From GWC2-37-8 sp964485555 (GTDB taxonomy: Bacteria; Patescibacteriota; Minisyncoccia; Moranbacterales; GWC2-37-73), in contig CAZAJN010000017.1 of NCBI GenBank assembly GCA_964485555.1, forward strand, positions 1 through 23,829: 23,829 nucleotides of DNA. The letters are read 5' to 3'. Below, one piece after another: positions 16,162 to 23,350 of this stretch. The stretch's first letter is position 1. Every line of letters begins with the position of its first letter. A program made the translations under genes and the position numbers. The notes beneath the pieces were generated by a model. The model made no database searches, was not told the origin of the DNA, and saw nothing but the letters and a program-made list of their open reading frames with translations.

Positions 16162-16308
16162 TAAGCTGTCAAAAAAATCGCCTGAATGCCTATGGATATC
16201 ATATCTTAAATCAGCAAAATCCACAATCTTAAGAGTCAAGCCATGTACGCCGATTCCTGCTTCGGTAAAATGAAAGTTTTTTGCTAGCAAATGCCCGAAA
16301 AAATGCAA
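16159..16308 (-). pseudogene. Possible ORF remnant or 49-residue ORF
   Basis: A minus-strand frame from a TTG at 16308 to a TGA at 16159 gives a protein-like sequence containing FTEAGIGVHGLTLKIVDFAD and then LRYDIHRHSGDFFDSL. It has balanced composition and G+C-richer codons than the gap. A TAA three codons upstream of the TTG and the lack of an ATG or ribosome site suggest a broken tail of an older gene. The frame ends inside the extended -10 of the next gene. No family is recognised, and it could be chance. Confidence 0.25.
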
Positions 16309-16316
16309 AAAAGTGT

Positions 16317-16345
16317 TTTACTTTTTATCTTTTTGACTGTATACT
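16317..16345 (+). promoter_or_regulatory. Probable promoter, TTTACT-N17-TATACT
   Basis: TTTACT (16317-16322) and TATACT (16340-16345) are spaced 17 bases apart. The predicted start is near 16352, immediately ahead of the hairpin at 16354-16380, leaving a leader of about 105 bases before 16457. Confidence 0.5.
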
Positions 16346-16353
16346 TCCAATAG

Positions 16354-16380
16354 TTGATGAAAAAATGTATTTTTCATCAA
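16354..16380. repeat. 11-bp inverted repeat at a predicted transcript start
   Basis: TTGATGAAAAA (16354-16364) and TTTTTCATCAA (16370-16380) are perfect complements around ATGTA. Its position just after the predicted start suits either a 5' hairpin or an operator, possibly for the winged-helix protein encoded next. Confidence 0.6.
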
Positions 16381-16456
16381 GTTTCAATCGGTGGTAATAA
16401 TATAAAATAAGGAAAATTCTTATTAGCCAAAGGCTATTTGAATTCCACTATCGGGT

Positions 16457-17062
16457 ATGTCAGAAATTCTAGATTCTCTTTTTGGTTCAAAGTCTAAAAC
16501 CAGAATACTACGTTTTTTCCTGTTGAATTCAGAAAAAGAATTTTCTTTGGCGGAAATAGCTTCAAAAAATATGCTTTCTGTCCCATCAGTCCGCAAAGAG
16601 GTGAATGAACTCAAGAAAATAAAATTTTTGAGCGAAAAAACCAGAAAGGGCACCAAGTCATACGTGCTTGATCCGGAATTTCACTTCTATCAGGAGCTCA
16701 AGACTTTGTTTGCCAAATCCACCTCATCGCCCCAGTGCAAGAGTCTGGCCAGGCTGAAGAACATCGGCGACGTGAAGCTGGCATTGGTTAGTGGAATATT
16801 CATCAATCACGCTAAGAGCAAGGCTGACATGGTGCTCGTGGCGAACAATGTCAGTCGTAGCAAGCTCAAAAGCGTGATGAACAGCTTGGAGGCTGAGATT
16901 GGAAAAGAGGTTAGTTTCGTGTTGATGAACAGTGAGGAATTCAAATATCGCCTGGATATGCTTGATCGATTTTTGCTGGACTTTGTTGAAGACACCCATG
17001 TTGAGCTCATAGACAAGATCCCTGGATTCAAAAGATTCATTCTTGGAAGAAAAAAATACTAA
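16457..17062 (+). CDS. Winged-helix protein fused to a degenerate nucleotidyltransferase-like domain
   Basis: A 201-residue protein. Residues 1-72 form a winged helix-turn-helix: SKTRILRFFLLNSEKEFSLA, then EIASKNMLSVPSVRKEVNEL, then a wing KFLSEKTRKGTKSYVLDP. Residues about 100-170 resemble the polymerase-beta type nucleotidyltransferase fold (MNT family). The strand-turn LALVSGIFINHAKSKADMVLV sits where GS-x(n)-DxDLLV belongs, and is followed by LEAEIGKEVSFVLMNSEEFKYRL, typical of those proteins. The Gly-Ser order is reversed and the second metal aspartate is Val126, so catalysis is unlikely. It is probably a DNA-binding regulator. A palindrome at 16354-16380 could be its own operator. The start is the first ATG after the promoter, without a clear ribosome site. 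Confidence 0.75.
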   Translation: MSEILDSLFGSKSKTRILRFFLLNSEKEFSLAEIASKNMLSVPSVRKEVNELKKIKFLSEKTRKGTKSYVLDPEFHFYQELKTLFAKSTSSPQCKSLARLKNIGDVKLALVSGIFINHAKSKADMVLVANNVSRSKLKSVMNSLEAEIGKEVSFVLMNSEEFKYRLDMLDRFLLDFVEDTHVELIDKIPGFKRFILGRKKY

Positions 17063-17071
17063 AACAAATAA

Positions 17072-17131
17072 GAATCAAGAATTTTGATTCATGAGTCATG
17101 GGGTTCCAAAATTCCCATTCTTGATTCATGA
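17072..17131. repeat. TTGATTCATGA word repeats with an 11-bp inverted repeat
   Basis: TTGATTCATGA occurs at 17084-17094 and 17121-17131. GAATCAAGAAT (17072-17082) is the exact complement of ATTCTTGATTC (17117-17127). It fills the gap ahead of rmuC. Confidence 0.75.
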
Positions 17132-17152
17132 TTCCTGATTCATCAAAATAAT

Positions 17153-18277
17153 ATGGCTTCAATTTTGATCATCATTGTAACACTGCTTGTTCTGGCTGTT
17201 TTGTCATGGCTTGTTTTTGATTTGAAAAAACAGATTCTGGCATCATCAGATAATCGCGACCAAAATGAAAAAATGGTGTCGGTTCAGACTTCGCTTCAGC
17301 ACATCATGGACGAAAGCAGGGAACTTCGAAAGGAAATTGACGGAAAACTTTCTCAGACGCATCGCGCCACTCAAGAGCAAATAAATCAAACCATGCAGAC
17401 TGTCCATGGCATAACAGGTCAATCAGCGCGTCAGATTGCTGATGTGGTGGCAGGTCTTACGAAACTGGAAGAAACCAACAAACAAGTCGTCAATTTTTCA
17501 GCGCAACTTCAGAACTTGCAGGATATTCTCAAGAATCCAAAACAACGAGGAGTGCTTGGCGAATATTTCCTGGAAGAAACCTTGAAGAATGTTTTGCCGC
17601 CGAGATCATATCAGATGCAATACAAGTTGGGCAAAAGTGAGAAGACCCAGCAGGATCTGATCGTTGACGCCGTGGTTTTTGTGAAGGACAAGATTGTGCC
17701 TATTGATTCCAAATTTTCTTTGGAGAATTATGAAAGAATTCTGAGTTCATCTGACAGCATCGAACGTGAAAAATTTGAAAAATTGTTCAAATTGGATTTG
17801 AAGAATCGCATCGACGAAACTTCCAAATATATCAGGCCGGAAATGGGAACAATGGATTTCGCTTTCATGTTCATTCCGTCGGAAGCAATCTACTATGATT
17901 TGTTGGTGAATAAGGTAGGAACGGGGCAGGTGAACACGCGAGATTTGATCGAATATGCTTTCCAGGATAAAAAAGTCATCATCGTTTCCCCAACTTCATT
18001 TTTGGCGTATCTTCAAACAGTGCTTCAGGGATTGAGAGCTTTTCAAATTGAGGAAAGCGCTAAGGAAATCAGGATCAATGTGGAGAAACTTGGCAAACAC
18101 ATGACTGCTTATGAGGAATATCTCAAAAAATTGGGAAGTTCTCTTGGCACGACGGTGAATCATTTCAACACTGCCTATAAGGAACTTGGCAAGATAGATA
18201 AAGATGTATCAAAGATAACTGATTCTGAGAAAAAAATAGAACCATTGATTTTGGATAAACCGCAAGAACTAATTTAA
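17153..18277 (+). CDS. rmuC: DNA recombination protein RmuC
   Basis: A 374-residue protein with the RmuC layout: an N-terminal membrane helix (2-22), a long coiled coil (about 25-125), then the nuclease-like RmuC domain. Diagnostic motifs are NPKQRGVLGEYFLEETL (128-144), QQDLIVDAVV (166-175) and IVPIDSKFSLENY (181-193). FIPSEAIYYDL and VIIVSPTSFLAYLQTV follow. RmuC proteins limit DNA rearrangement at inverted repeats in E. coli and have a PD-(D/E)XK-like core. The enzyme's exact activity is not settled. It begins a closely packed group: the next gene starts 10 bases after its stop. Inverted repeats are abundant in this window, which makes its presence of interest. Confidence 0.93.
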   Translation: MASILIIIVTLLVLAVLSWLVFDLKKQILASSDNRDQNEKMVSVQTSLQHIMDESRELRKEIDGKLSQTHRATQEQINQTMQTVHGITGQSARQIADVVAGLTKLEETNKQVVNFSAQLQNLQDILKNPKQRGVLGEYFLEETLKNVLPPRSYQMQYKLGKSEKTQQDLIVDAVVFVKDKIVPIDSKFSLENYERILSSSDSIEREKFEKLFKLDLKNRIDETSKYIRPEMGTMDFAFMFIPSEAIYYDLLVNKVGTGQVNTRDLIEYAFQDKKVIIVSPTSFLAYLQTVLQGLRAFQIEESAKEIRINVEKLGKHMTAYEEYLKKLGSSLGTTVNHFNTAYKELGKIDKDVSKITDSEKKIEPLILDKPQELI

Positions 18278-18287
18278 GAACTTTCAG

Positions 18288-18680
18288 ATGTCCATTCGAA
18301 AAATATTATCCAAAAGTGAATACAAGACTTTTTTTTCACAAGAATATTTCCACAGCTCCTTGGCGCAATGGGTTATTATCGGTGCACTAATCCTAAATTC
18401 CCTGAACTGGGTGATGATTGCATTTTTCATCCGACCAGTTGATTTTCCTATAATACTTCACTATAATGTATATTTCGGGGTGGATGTCATCGGTGCATGG
18501 TGGCAGGTGTATTTTTTGCCTTTAATAGGGCTGATCATCCTGCTGGTGAATTCTACGCTCGGATATTTGTTCTATTGCCAAAAAGAACGAATAGTAGCTC
18601 ATTTGTTGATGTTGGGGACATTTATCGTCCAAATCGTCATTTCAGTAGCAGTAGCCAGTTTATTGCTAATTAACTACTAA
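18288..18680 (+). CDS. Three-helix membrane protein, weakly DUF1648-like
   Basis: A 130-residue protein with hydrophobic helices at about 27-48, 72-93 and 104-127. Between the first two, FPIILHYNVYFGVDVIGAWW then QVYFLPLIGLIILLVN recalls the DUF1648 pattern (short outside loop with G-x-D, then a 'P-LIGLII' helix). The match is by eye only. It starts 10 bases after rmuC and ends 10 bases before the glycosyltransferase, so it is co-transcribed and may be a partner of the membrane enzymes downstream. No function is assigned. Confidence 0.78.
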   Translation: MSIRKILSKSEYKTFFSQEYFHSSLAQWVIIGALILNSLNWVMIAFFIRPVDFPIILHYNVYFGVDVIGAWWQVYFLPLIGLIILLVNSTLGYLFYCQKERIVAHLLMLGTFIVQIVISVAVASLLLINY

Positions 18681-18690
18681 GATAAGTTGC

Positions 18691-20376
18691 ATGTTCAAAT
18701 TTCCAAGTCCCAAAACCACAGATCCAAAAGAGCGAAGAGTTCAAAGAAGCCTGGAAGTTATTCCTGGTATTTTAACCTGGATAACCTTGATCGGCATGGT
18801 GGCAGCCTCCTTTTTGTTTCCGATTTGGATAGCTGTTTTCATTATAATGTTCGATATCTATTGGATCTTCAGAACCATCTTCATCACATATTATTCTGTG
18901 GTTGCCTACAGGCGTTTTCAAAACGGCAAGAGAATAGATTGGTGGGAGCGTTGTCAGAATATTGTTGATCCCAAAGAGGCACTGAAAAACATAGAAGAGA
19001 AATATGACAGATTGAAAGAAAGCTTGTCAGAAATCTCTTCCTTTGGCGACAGGAGAAAGGTAAGGCGCGAAATGGGGATGCTCAAGGAATATCAAAAAGA
19101 AGTTGTTCATATTGAGAAGACTGGCAATGAGGTGATGGATTGGCGGAAAATAGTTCATGTGGTGCTTTTGCCGACTGCCAATGAGGGAGCTGAAATCATT
19201 GAGCCGGCAATCAAGGCGGTGGCGGAAAGCAATTTTCCAAATCAGCAGATAATAATTCTTTTAGCAACTGAAGAGCGAGAAAATGAGCAGCAACGTTTGG
19301 AAAAAGTTGAATATTTACAAAATAAGTTCAAAGGCGTTTTCAAGGATTTCCTGGTGACCACGCATGAAGTCCAATCACATGAAATGAAATGCAAGGCATC
19401 CAACGCCACCTATGCAGCCAAGAAACTGATGATATATTTGGATGAACATGAAATAAATTACACTCGAGTCATCTTTTCAAATTTCGACTGTGACAGTGTT
19501 TGTCATCCGCAATATTTTGCAGCTCTTACACATGCCTACATCACTGATCCAAAGCGTCTGCAACGTTCCTATCAGCCGCTTCCTATGTATCACAACAATC
19601 TTTGGGACACCAATGCTTTCGTGCGCGTGATTGTGACTGGTTCATCTTTTTGGCACATGTTTCAAAGCACCAGAAGTGAGATGGTGACCTTTTCTTCGCA
19701 TAGTGAACCTTTTGATACTTTAGTGAAGGTAGATTTTTGGCCGCTCGACATGATAAGTGAAGACTCAATCATTTATTGGAAATGCTACACGTATTATCAC
19801 GGTGATTACAAGGTGCGTCCAATCTATCTGCCTGTCTCTCTTGATGCTGTGTTGGCTGAAACTTATTGGAAAACGATCAAAAATCAATATAAGCAAAAAA
19901 GACGCTGGGCTTATGGAATTGAAAATTTCCCAGTCATCATGCGCGCACTTTGGCCGGATAAGACCATCAAACTTAGTCGCAAACTGAGCGTGGCTTTTGA
20001 AATGCTGGAAGGTCATCATTCATGGGCAACATCCGCTTTTATCTTGGCCTTGTTGGGATGGCTGCCGCTCATTTTTGGCGGAGCTCAATTCAATCAAAGC
20101 GTCTTGGCGCACAATTTGCCGTTCGTCACGCGCTATCTGATGACCTTGGCAATGGGTGGGTTGGTCGTTTCCATGTTTCTAAGTTTCGTATTGCTCCCTC
20201 CACGCCCAGCCAAATATGGCAGAAAACGTTATATATACATGTTCTTGCAGTGGTTCCTGGCTCCTATCATAGCTCCTACGTTGGGAGCGATCCCTGCTAT
20301 AGATTCGCAAACTCGCATCTTGTTCAAGCAATATTTCGGTGAATTTTGGGTGACTGAAAAAATCCGAAAAAAATAG
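18691..20376 (+). CDS. Family 2 membrane glycosyltransferase
   Basis: A 561-residue protein with two N-terminal helices (about 25-72), a charged helical insert (90-150), the GT2 catalytic domain (about 152-410), and four to five C-terminal helices (445-535). Catalytic signatures are VHVVLLPTANEG at the nucleotide-binding strand, the DxD-type FDCDS (265-269), the acceptor-site ISEDS (355-359) and QKRRW (402-406), the QxxRW motif of processive or polymer-forming GT2 enzymes such as cellulose and hyaluronan synthases. It uses a nucleotide sugar on the cytoplasmic side and may move the product across its own channel. The next gene makes the likely lipid carrier substrate, which supports a surface polysaccharide role. 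Confidence 0.88.
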   Translation: MFKFPSPKTTDPKERRVQRSLEVIPGILTWITLIGMVAASFLFPIWIAVFIIMFDIYWIFRTIFITYYSVVAYRRFQNGKRIDWWERCQNIVDPKEALKNIEEKYDRLKESLSEISSFGDRRKVRREMGMLKEYQKEVVHIEKTGNEVMDWRKIVHVVLLPTANEGAEIIEPAIKAVAESNFPNQQIIILLATEERENEQQRLEKVEYLQNKFKGVFKDFLVTTHEVQSHEMKCKASNATYAAKKLMIYLDEHEINYTRVIFSNFDCDSVCHPQYFAALTHAYITDPKRLQRSYQPLPMYHNNLWDTNAFVRVIVTGSSFWHMFQSTRSEMVTFSSHSEPFDTLVKVDFWPLDMISEDSIIYWKCYTYYHGDYKVRPIYLPVSLDAVLAETYWKTIKNQYKQKRRWAYGIENFPVIMRALWPDKTIKLSRKLSVAFEMLEGHHSWATSAFILALLGWLPLIFGGAQFNQSVLAHNLPFVTRYLMTLAMGGLVVSMFLSFVLLPPRPAKYGRKRYIYMFLQWFLAPIIAPTLGAIPAIDSQTRILFKQYFGEFWVTEKIRKK

Positions 20377-20409
20377 ACTGACGAAAATCTTAACACGATT
20401 GCACAAAAA

Positions 20410-21459
20410 GTGAACAAATCTATGGAGTATGTTTTTTTTCTTCAGCCACTAATTCTTTCATTTTCGATAGCTTCCTTATTGCTAGCTGGAATTGTGGTGA
20501 TAACGAGAAGATTGAAAATTATTGACAAGCGAATTTCCGCCAGGCATGTGCACCATTTTGGAATTTCACGTTTTGGCGGAATAGCTCTGATAGCTTCATT
20601 TTTCCTGGCCACCCTTTTCGATGATCGCCTGGTTTTGACTGGTGAATTTCAAGGCATTCTGTTGGCTTGTTTGGCAATTCTGCTCTTTGGCGTCATGGAT
20701 GATGTTTTCGAGCTTGGCTGGAAATGGCAACTTCTTTTTCAGATATCAGTCGCTGTGTTTGTATACTTCATGGGTATAAAACTGGAATACATTTCCAATC
20801 CATTTGGAGGCATTTATATGTTTGACAGTGGTTTTCCTTACTTGCTAGGTTTTTCATTTTCTGTTTTGTGGATAGTTTTTTTGATGAATGCTGTAAATTG
20901 GGTTGATGGAGTTGATGGCGTCAGTGGAGGAATAACTCTTATTGCAGCCGGAACAATATTCATGCTGAGTCTGAAGCCAGAGGTCAATCAGCCGCCCATG
21001 GGAATAATTGCAGCTGCGCTTGTTGGCGCCTTGGTGGCTTTTTTGATCTACAATTTCTATCCCGCCAAAATCATGGCTGGCACAAGTGGCTCGATGTTCC
21101 TCGGATTCATTTTGGCAGTGCTGGCTATTTTTGCCGGCGCCAAGATAGCGACCACCTTGATGGTGCTGGCTGTGCCTGTGGTCGATGCGCTTTGGGTAAT
21201 AGGTGAACGTTTGCATTTGAAAAAATCAATTTTTTCCGCCGACCGCAGGCATCTTCATTTCAAATTGCTTAAGCTTGGTTGGTCAGTCAGGAAGATCTGC
21301 ATGTTCTACTACGCTTTGACATTGCTTATTGCGATCCTGGCTCTCAATATGCGAGCACTGGGCAAGGTAGCCACGATGACTATAGTTGCCGGCATGCTGA
21401 TATCGGTGATGGCTGTGCTCGCTAAGAGATCAATACGACATGCGAATGATCATGAATAA
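20410..21459 (+). CDS. WecA/MraY-like phospho-sugar transferase with an altered active site
   Basis: A 349-residue polytopic protein (345 if the ATG at 20422 is used; neither start has a ribosome site) of the polyprenyl-phosphate N-acetylhexosamine-1-phosphate transferase family. Seen motifs are HHFGISRFGGIAL, the Mg-binding GVMDDVFEL (Asp97-Asp98), NAVNWVDGVDGVSGG (160-174) and ADRRHLHFKLL (277-287), the HxH box of the WecA branch. WecA-type enzymes load a sugar phosphate from UDP-sugar onto undecaprenyl phosphate to start O-antigen, teichoic acid or other polymers. The usual GDxGS is AGTSGS (223-228) here, without the conserved aspartate. The gene lies between the GT2 enzyme and a DUF192 protein and overlaps the latter by a few bases. 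Confidence 0.88.
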   Translation: MNKSMEYVFFLQPLILSFSIASLLLAGIVVITRRLKIIDKRISARHVHHFGISRFGGIALIASFFLATLFDDRLVLTGEFQGILLACLAILLFGVMDDVFELGWKWQLLFQISVAVFVYFMGIKLEYISNPFGGIYMFDSGFPYLLGFSFSVLWIVFLMNAVNWVDGVDGVSGGITLIAAGTIFMLSLKPEVNQPPMGIIAAALVGALVAFLIYNFYPAKIMAGTSGSMFLGFILAVLAIFAGAKIATTLMVLAVPVVDALWVIGERLHLKKSIFSADRRHLHFKLLKLGWSVRKICMFYYALTLLIAILALNMRALGKVATMTIVAGMLISVMAVLAKRSIRHANDHE

Positions 21460-21895
21460 AAATAAGAAGATTGTAATTTTCTCTTTAGTCGCTCTGGCCT
21501 TGATCGCGGTTGTTTTCCAGTTAAGAAAAAACATTTTTCTTGAAGAAGGTTCCACGAAAGTTTCTATAGGCGGCCACGAATTTAGGGCTGAACTTGCAGA
21601 GACTGCAATGCAAAGAAAAAAAGGTCTAGGTGGCAGGGATGAATTGTGCCGGAGGTGTGCGATGCTTTTCAAATTTCCAAAACCTGCCCGATACAATTTT
21701 TGGATGAAAGACATGAATTTTCCGCTGGATATCATATGGGTTGCGGATGGAAAAATCGCGCATATTGAAAAAAATATCCAAGCAGATTTCGCAGGCATTC
21801 TGAAGCCGTCGACCGACTGCAGTCAGGTGGTAGAGGTGAACGCCGGAACCGTTGACAAGCTTGAACTAAAAAACGGAGACCCGATTGATTTCTGA
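21452..21895 (+). CDS. Exported or anchored DUF192 protein
   Basis: A 147-residue protein from the ATG at 21452, which overlaps the preceding stop as ATGAATAA. In-frame ATGs at 21440 and 21446 are possible but give a less typical signal. A basic start and hydrophobic helix (about 5-22) form a signal peptide or anchor. The rest is DUF192: VSIGGHEFRAELAETAMQRK then KGLGGRDEL, the core MLFKFPKPARYNFWMKDMNF with PLDIIWV, IAHIEKNIQ, and VVEVNAGTVDKLELKNGD near the end. The family is widespread and its function unproven. A 'CRRC' pair (LCRRCAM) and a later DCSQ give three cysteines, which could form a disulfide outside the cell. It is the last gene of the rmuC-led group and is followed by a strong hairpin. 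Confidence 0.9.
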   Translation: MNKNKKIVIFSLVALALIAVVFQLRKNIFLEEGSTKVSIGGHEFRAELAETAMQRKKGLGGRDELCRRCAMLFKFPKPARYNFWMKDMNFPLDIIWVADGKIAHIEKNIQADFAGILKPSTDCSQVVEVNAGTVDKLELKNGDPIDF

Positions 21896-21903
21896 CAAGA
21901 AAA

Positions 21904-21955
21904 TCTTTCCATATCATAAAACCCCGTATTTACGGGGTTTTATGATATGGAAAGA
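21904..21955. terminator. Bidirectional terminator inside a perfect 25-bp inverted repeat
   Basis: The arms at 21904-21928 and 21931-21955 are exact complements with a TT loop. The inner part AAAACCCCGTA/TACGGGGTTTT is a classic terminator core, and the outer 14 bp extend it. It lies between the convergent DUF192 gene and the anchored LysM-like gene and can serve both. Confidence 0.92.
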
Positions 21956-22018
21956 AAAGGATTTCTTCCAAAAAGGCAAAGAACGATTGTAATTATTTAG
22001 TTTTTGAAAACTGTAATA

Positions 22019-22606
22019 TTACAATGATGAAACGCGAGCGGAATATTTTTCAAGATTCTTGAGCTGCTTTTCATTGAGTGTTTTGGATTGTGCGATAGCT
22101 TTTTCGATAAGGTCTTTTGAAAACTCTACTGAGGTTCCAACTTTGACTCCACCTTTAGCATCAATATTTTTCCTTAGGTAGTCCTCTATGAAAATTTTGT
22201 GCTCCTTGGTCAATGATGAATCCTGATTTTTTTCGAGATAATTAGCGGCTGCTTTGCGAGCAAGAACAGTCAAGCTGTCATTTTTTCCCGCAGTCTCAAC
22301 GAATGAAGTTTCTGTTTCCTTGCTGGTGGCAGTTGAAGAAACTTCTTGCTTGGTAGCAGGCGTTTCTTTGACTTCAGCATCAGCAGGTTTTTCAGCTTCG
22401 GTTGAGGTGCTTTCTGCATCAATCGCTCTCTCAGTTGTTTTTTCTACGACTAGGGGAGTCTCACCTCTTTTGGAGTATGAGTAAATTCCTCCGGCGATAA
22501 CAACTACGATGGCAATACTTACAACGATGCGCAGGTTATCTTGAAACCATCTTTTAAGGTCCTCAGTTGTTGATTCATCTTGAGTTTCTGGTGTGTATTC
22601 TTCCAT
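22019..22606 (-). CDS. Membrane-anchored protein with a LysM-like domain
   Basis: A 195-residue protein: an acidic N-terminus inside, one membrane helix (about 26-43), a Thr/Glu/Ala/Lys linker (50-100), then a domain of about 95 residues. This domain reads FVETAGKNDSLTVLARKAAA, then LTKEHKIFIEDYLRKNI, GVKVGTSVEFSKDLIEKAI, and LNEKQLKNLEKYS. The start ('GKNDSLTVLAR') and the 'VKVG-x-S-V-EFS' strand follow the LysM plan with a longer central insert. I recall this as a variant common in Patescibacteria. It probably binds cell-wall glycan just outside the membrane. The start is firm: AAGGAAGGTGA (around 22613-22625, minus strand) precedes it. It has its own consensus promoter. Confidence 0.82.
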   Translation of the reverse strand: MEEYTPETQDESTTEDLKRWFQDNLRIVVSIAIVVVIAGGIYSYSKRGETPLVVEKTTERAIDAESTSTEAEKPADAEVKETPATKQEVSSTATSKETETSFVETAGKNDSLTVLARKAAANYLEKNQDSSLTKEHKIFIEDYLRKNIDAKGGVKVGTSVEFSKDLIEKAIAQSKTLNEKQLKNLEKYSARVSSL

Positions 22607-22701
22607 GTTATTTCACCTTCCTTTCTAGTTTTTTTCCAGGCCATAAGGCAGGGAATTAGGTAATTAATTTTCAAAGGGCGCTTTCGTTGAAGCTTCGCTA
22701 G

Positions 22702-22719
22702 ACCAGCTGGGAAGCTGGT
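22702..22719 (-). promoter_or_regulatory. 7-bp hairpin in the leader of the LysM-like protein gene
   Basis: ACCAGCT (22702-22708) pairs with AGCTGGT (22713-22719) around GGGA. It would be in the leader of about 130 bases of the minus-strand transcript. Its role is unknown. Confidence 0.45.
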
Positions 22720-22744
22720 GGGCGAATCCTCCTTTAGTTATTTT

Positions 22745-22773
22745 ATTGTATAGTAGGCACTCTAGAGCGTCAA
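22745..22773 (-). promoter_or_regulatory. Sigma-70 type promoter, TTGACG-N17-TACAAT
   Basis: On the minus strand, TTGACG (22773-22768) and TACAAT (22750-22745) are 17 bases apart. The predicted start is near 22738, giving a leader of about 130 bases for the LysM-like protein gene. Confidence 0.75.
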
Positions 22774-23187
22774 CTGGACAAAATATCAATTTTTAGGCGC
22801 AATAATTAGGATGAAATTGATGTGTCAAAAATGAAACGACTGATGGGTTCCACAATTTTTTTTATCAGCAAGCGATTCGGAATTTTTTATCGGGCGTAGC
22901 ATCTCTAAAAAAATAATTTAAAGTTCGCACGGTATAAAATGAACAGGCGCAGGGAGGCGCAAATTAATTTTTTGTTTCGCTTGACTTCATTTAATAATAA
23001 AATTATTTTCAAGTAAGTGATAATTTTTGCAAAAATTTTATATCAAGAAAAAAAGTGCCACATTATTTTCAACGTTTGAAATATTTTTTGATCATCAATG
23101 TAAATTATTTATGTGAAATAGTATAGTTATTATGCAGGTCATATCGCAGACAAGAAATGAAAGTCAAAAAAAATAAATTTGTAGTGG

Positions 23188-23196
23188 TGTGGATAA
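23188..23196 (-). promoter_or_regulatory. Perfect consensus DnaA box
   Basis: TGTGGATAA on the plus strand is TTATCCACA on the minus strand, the strict DnaA-binding consensus. It lies just ahead of the -35 of the lysine-rich protein gene. No second perfect box was seen nearby, so it looks like a regulatory site more than a replication origin. Confidence 0.5.
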
Positions 23197-23206
23197 CTTA
23201 TTTGCA

Positions 23207-23234
23207 TTGCATTTTAAAAAATGTGGGGTATAAT
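23207..23234 (+). promoter_or_regulatory. Sigma-70 type promoter, TTGCAT-N16-TATAAT
   Basis: TTGCAT (23207-23212) and a perfect TATAAT (23229-23234) are 16 bases apart. The predicted start near 23241 gives a leader of about 250 bases. Confidence 0.65.
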
Positions 23235-23243
23235 TAAGTTAAG

Positions 23244-23271
23244 AAAAAAATATTTTATAAAATATTTTTTT
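23244..23271. repeat. 28-base perfect AT palindrome
   Basis: The sequence A7-TATTTTATAAAATA-T7 is its own reverse complement. It lies immediately after the predicted start of the leader transcript. With no G or C pairs, it would be a weak hairpin. Confidence 0.75.
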
Positions 23272-23350
23272 CAAAAATAATACAAATTGATTTTTTCGCT
23301 TAGCGAAAAGAAACAAATATAAATATTAAAAAATTTTGTTTTAATAAAAT

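Larger units (their letters stand above)
15936..16456. other. Gene-free island packed with palindromes
   Basis: This 521-base gap between divergent genes holds, left to right: a 30-base repeat copy, a long palindrome, a CCTGCC hairpin, a cloverleaf-like element, a second repeat copy, a minus-strand promoter, a possible ORF remnant, a plus-strand promoter and a hairpin at its start point. The middle is richer in G+C than the surroundings. Confidence 0.75.

Noticed and set aside
22681..22735. tRNA-like sequence in the leader of the LysM-like protein gene
   Set aside because: A hairpin and a CGAATCC string are present, but there is no acceptor stem, no D arm and no proper T loop.
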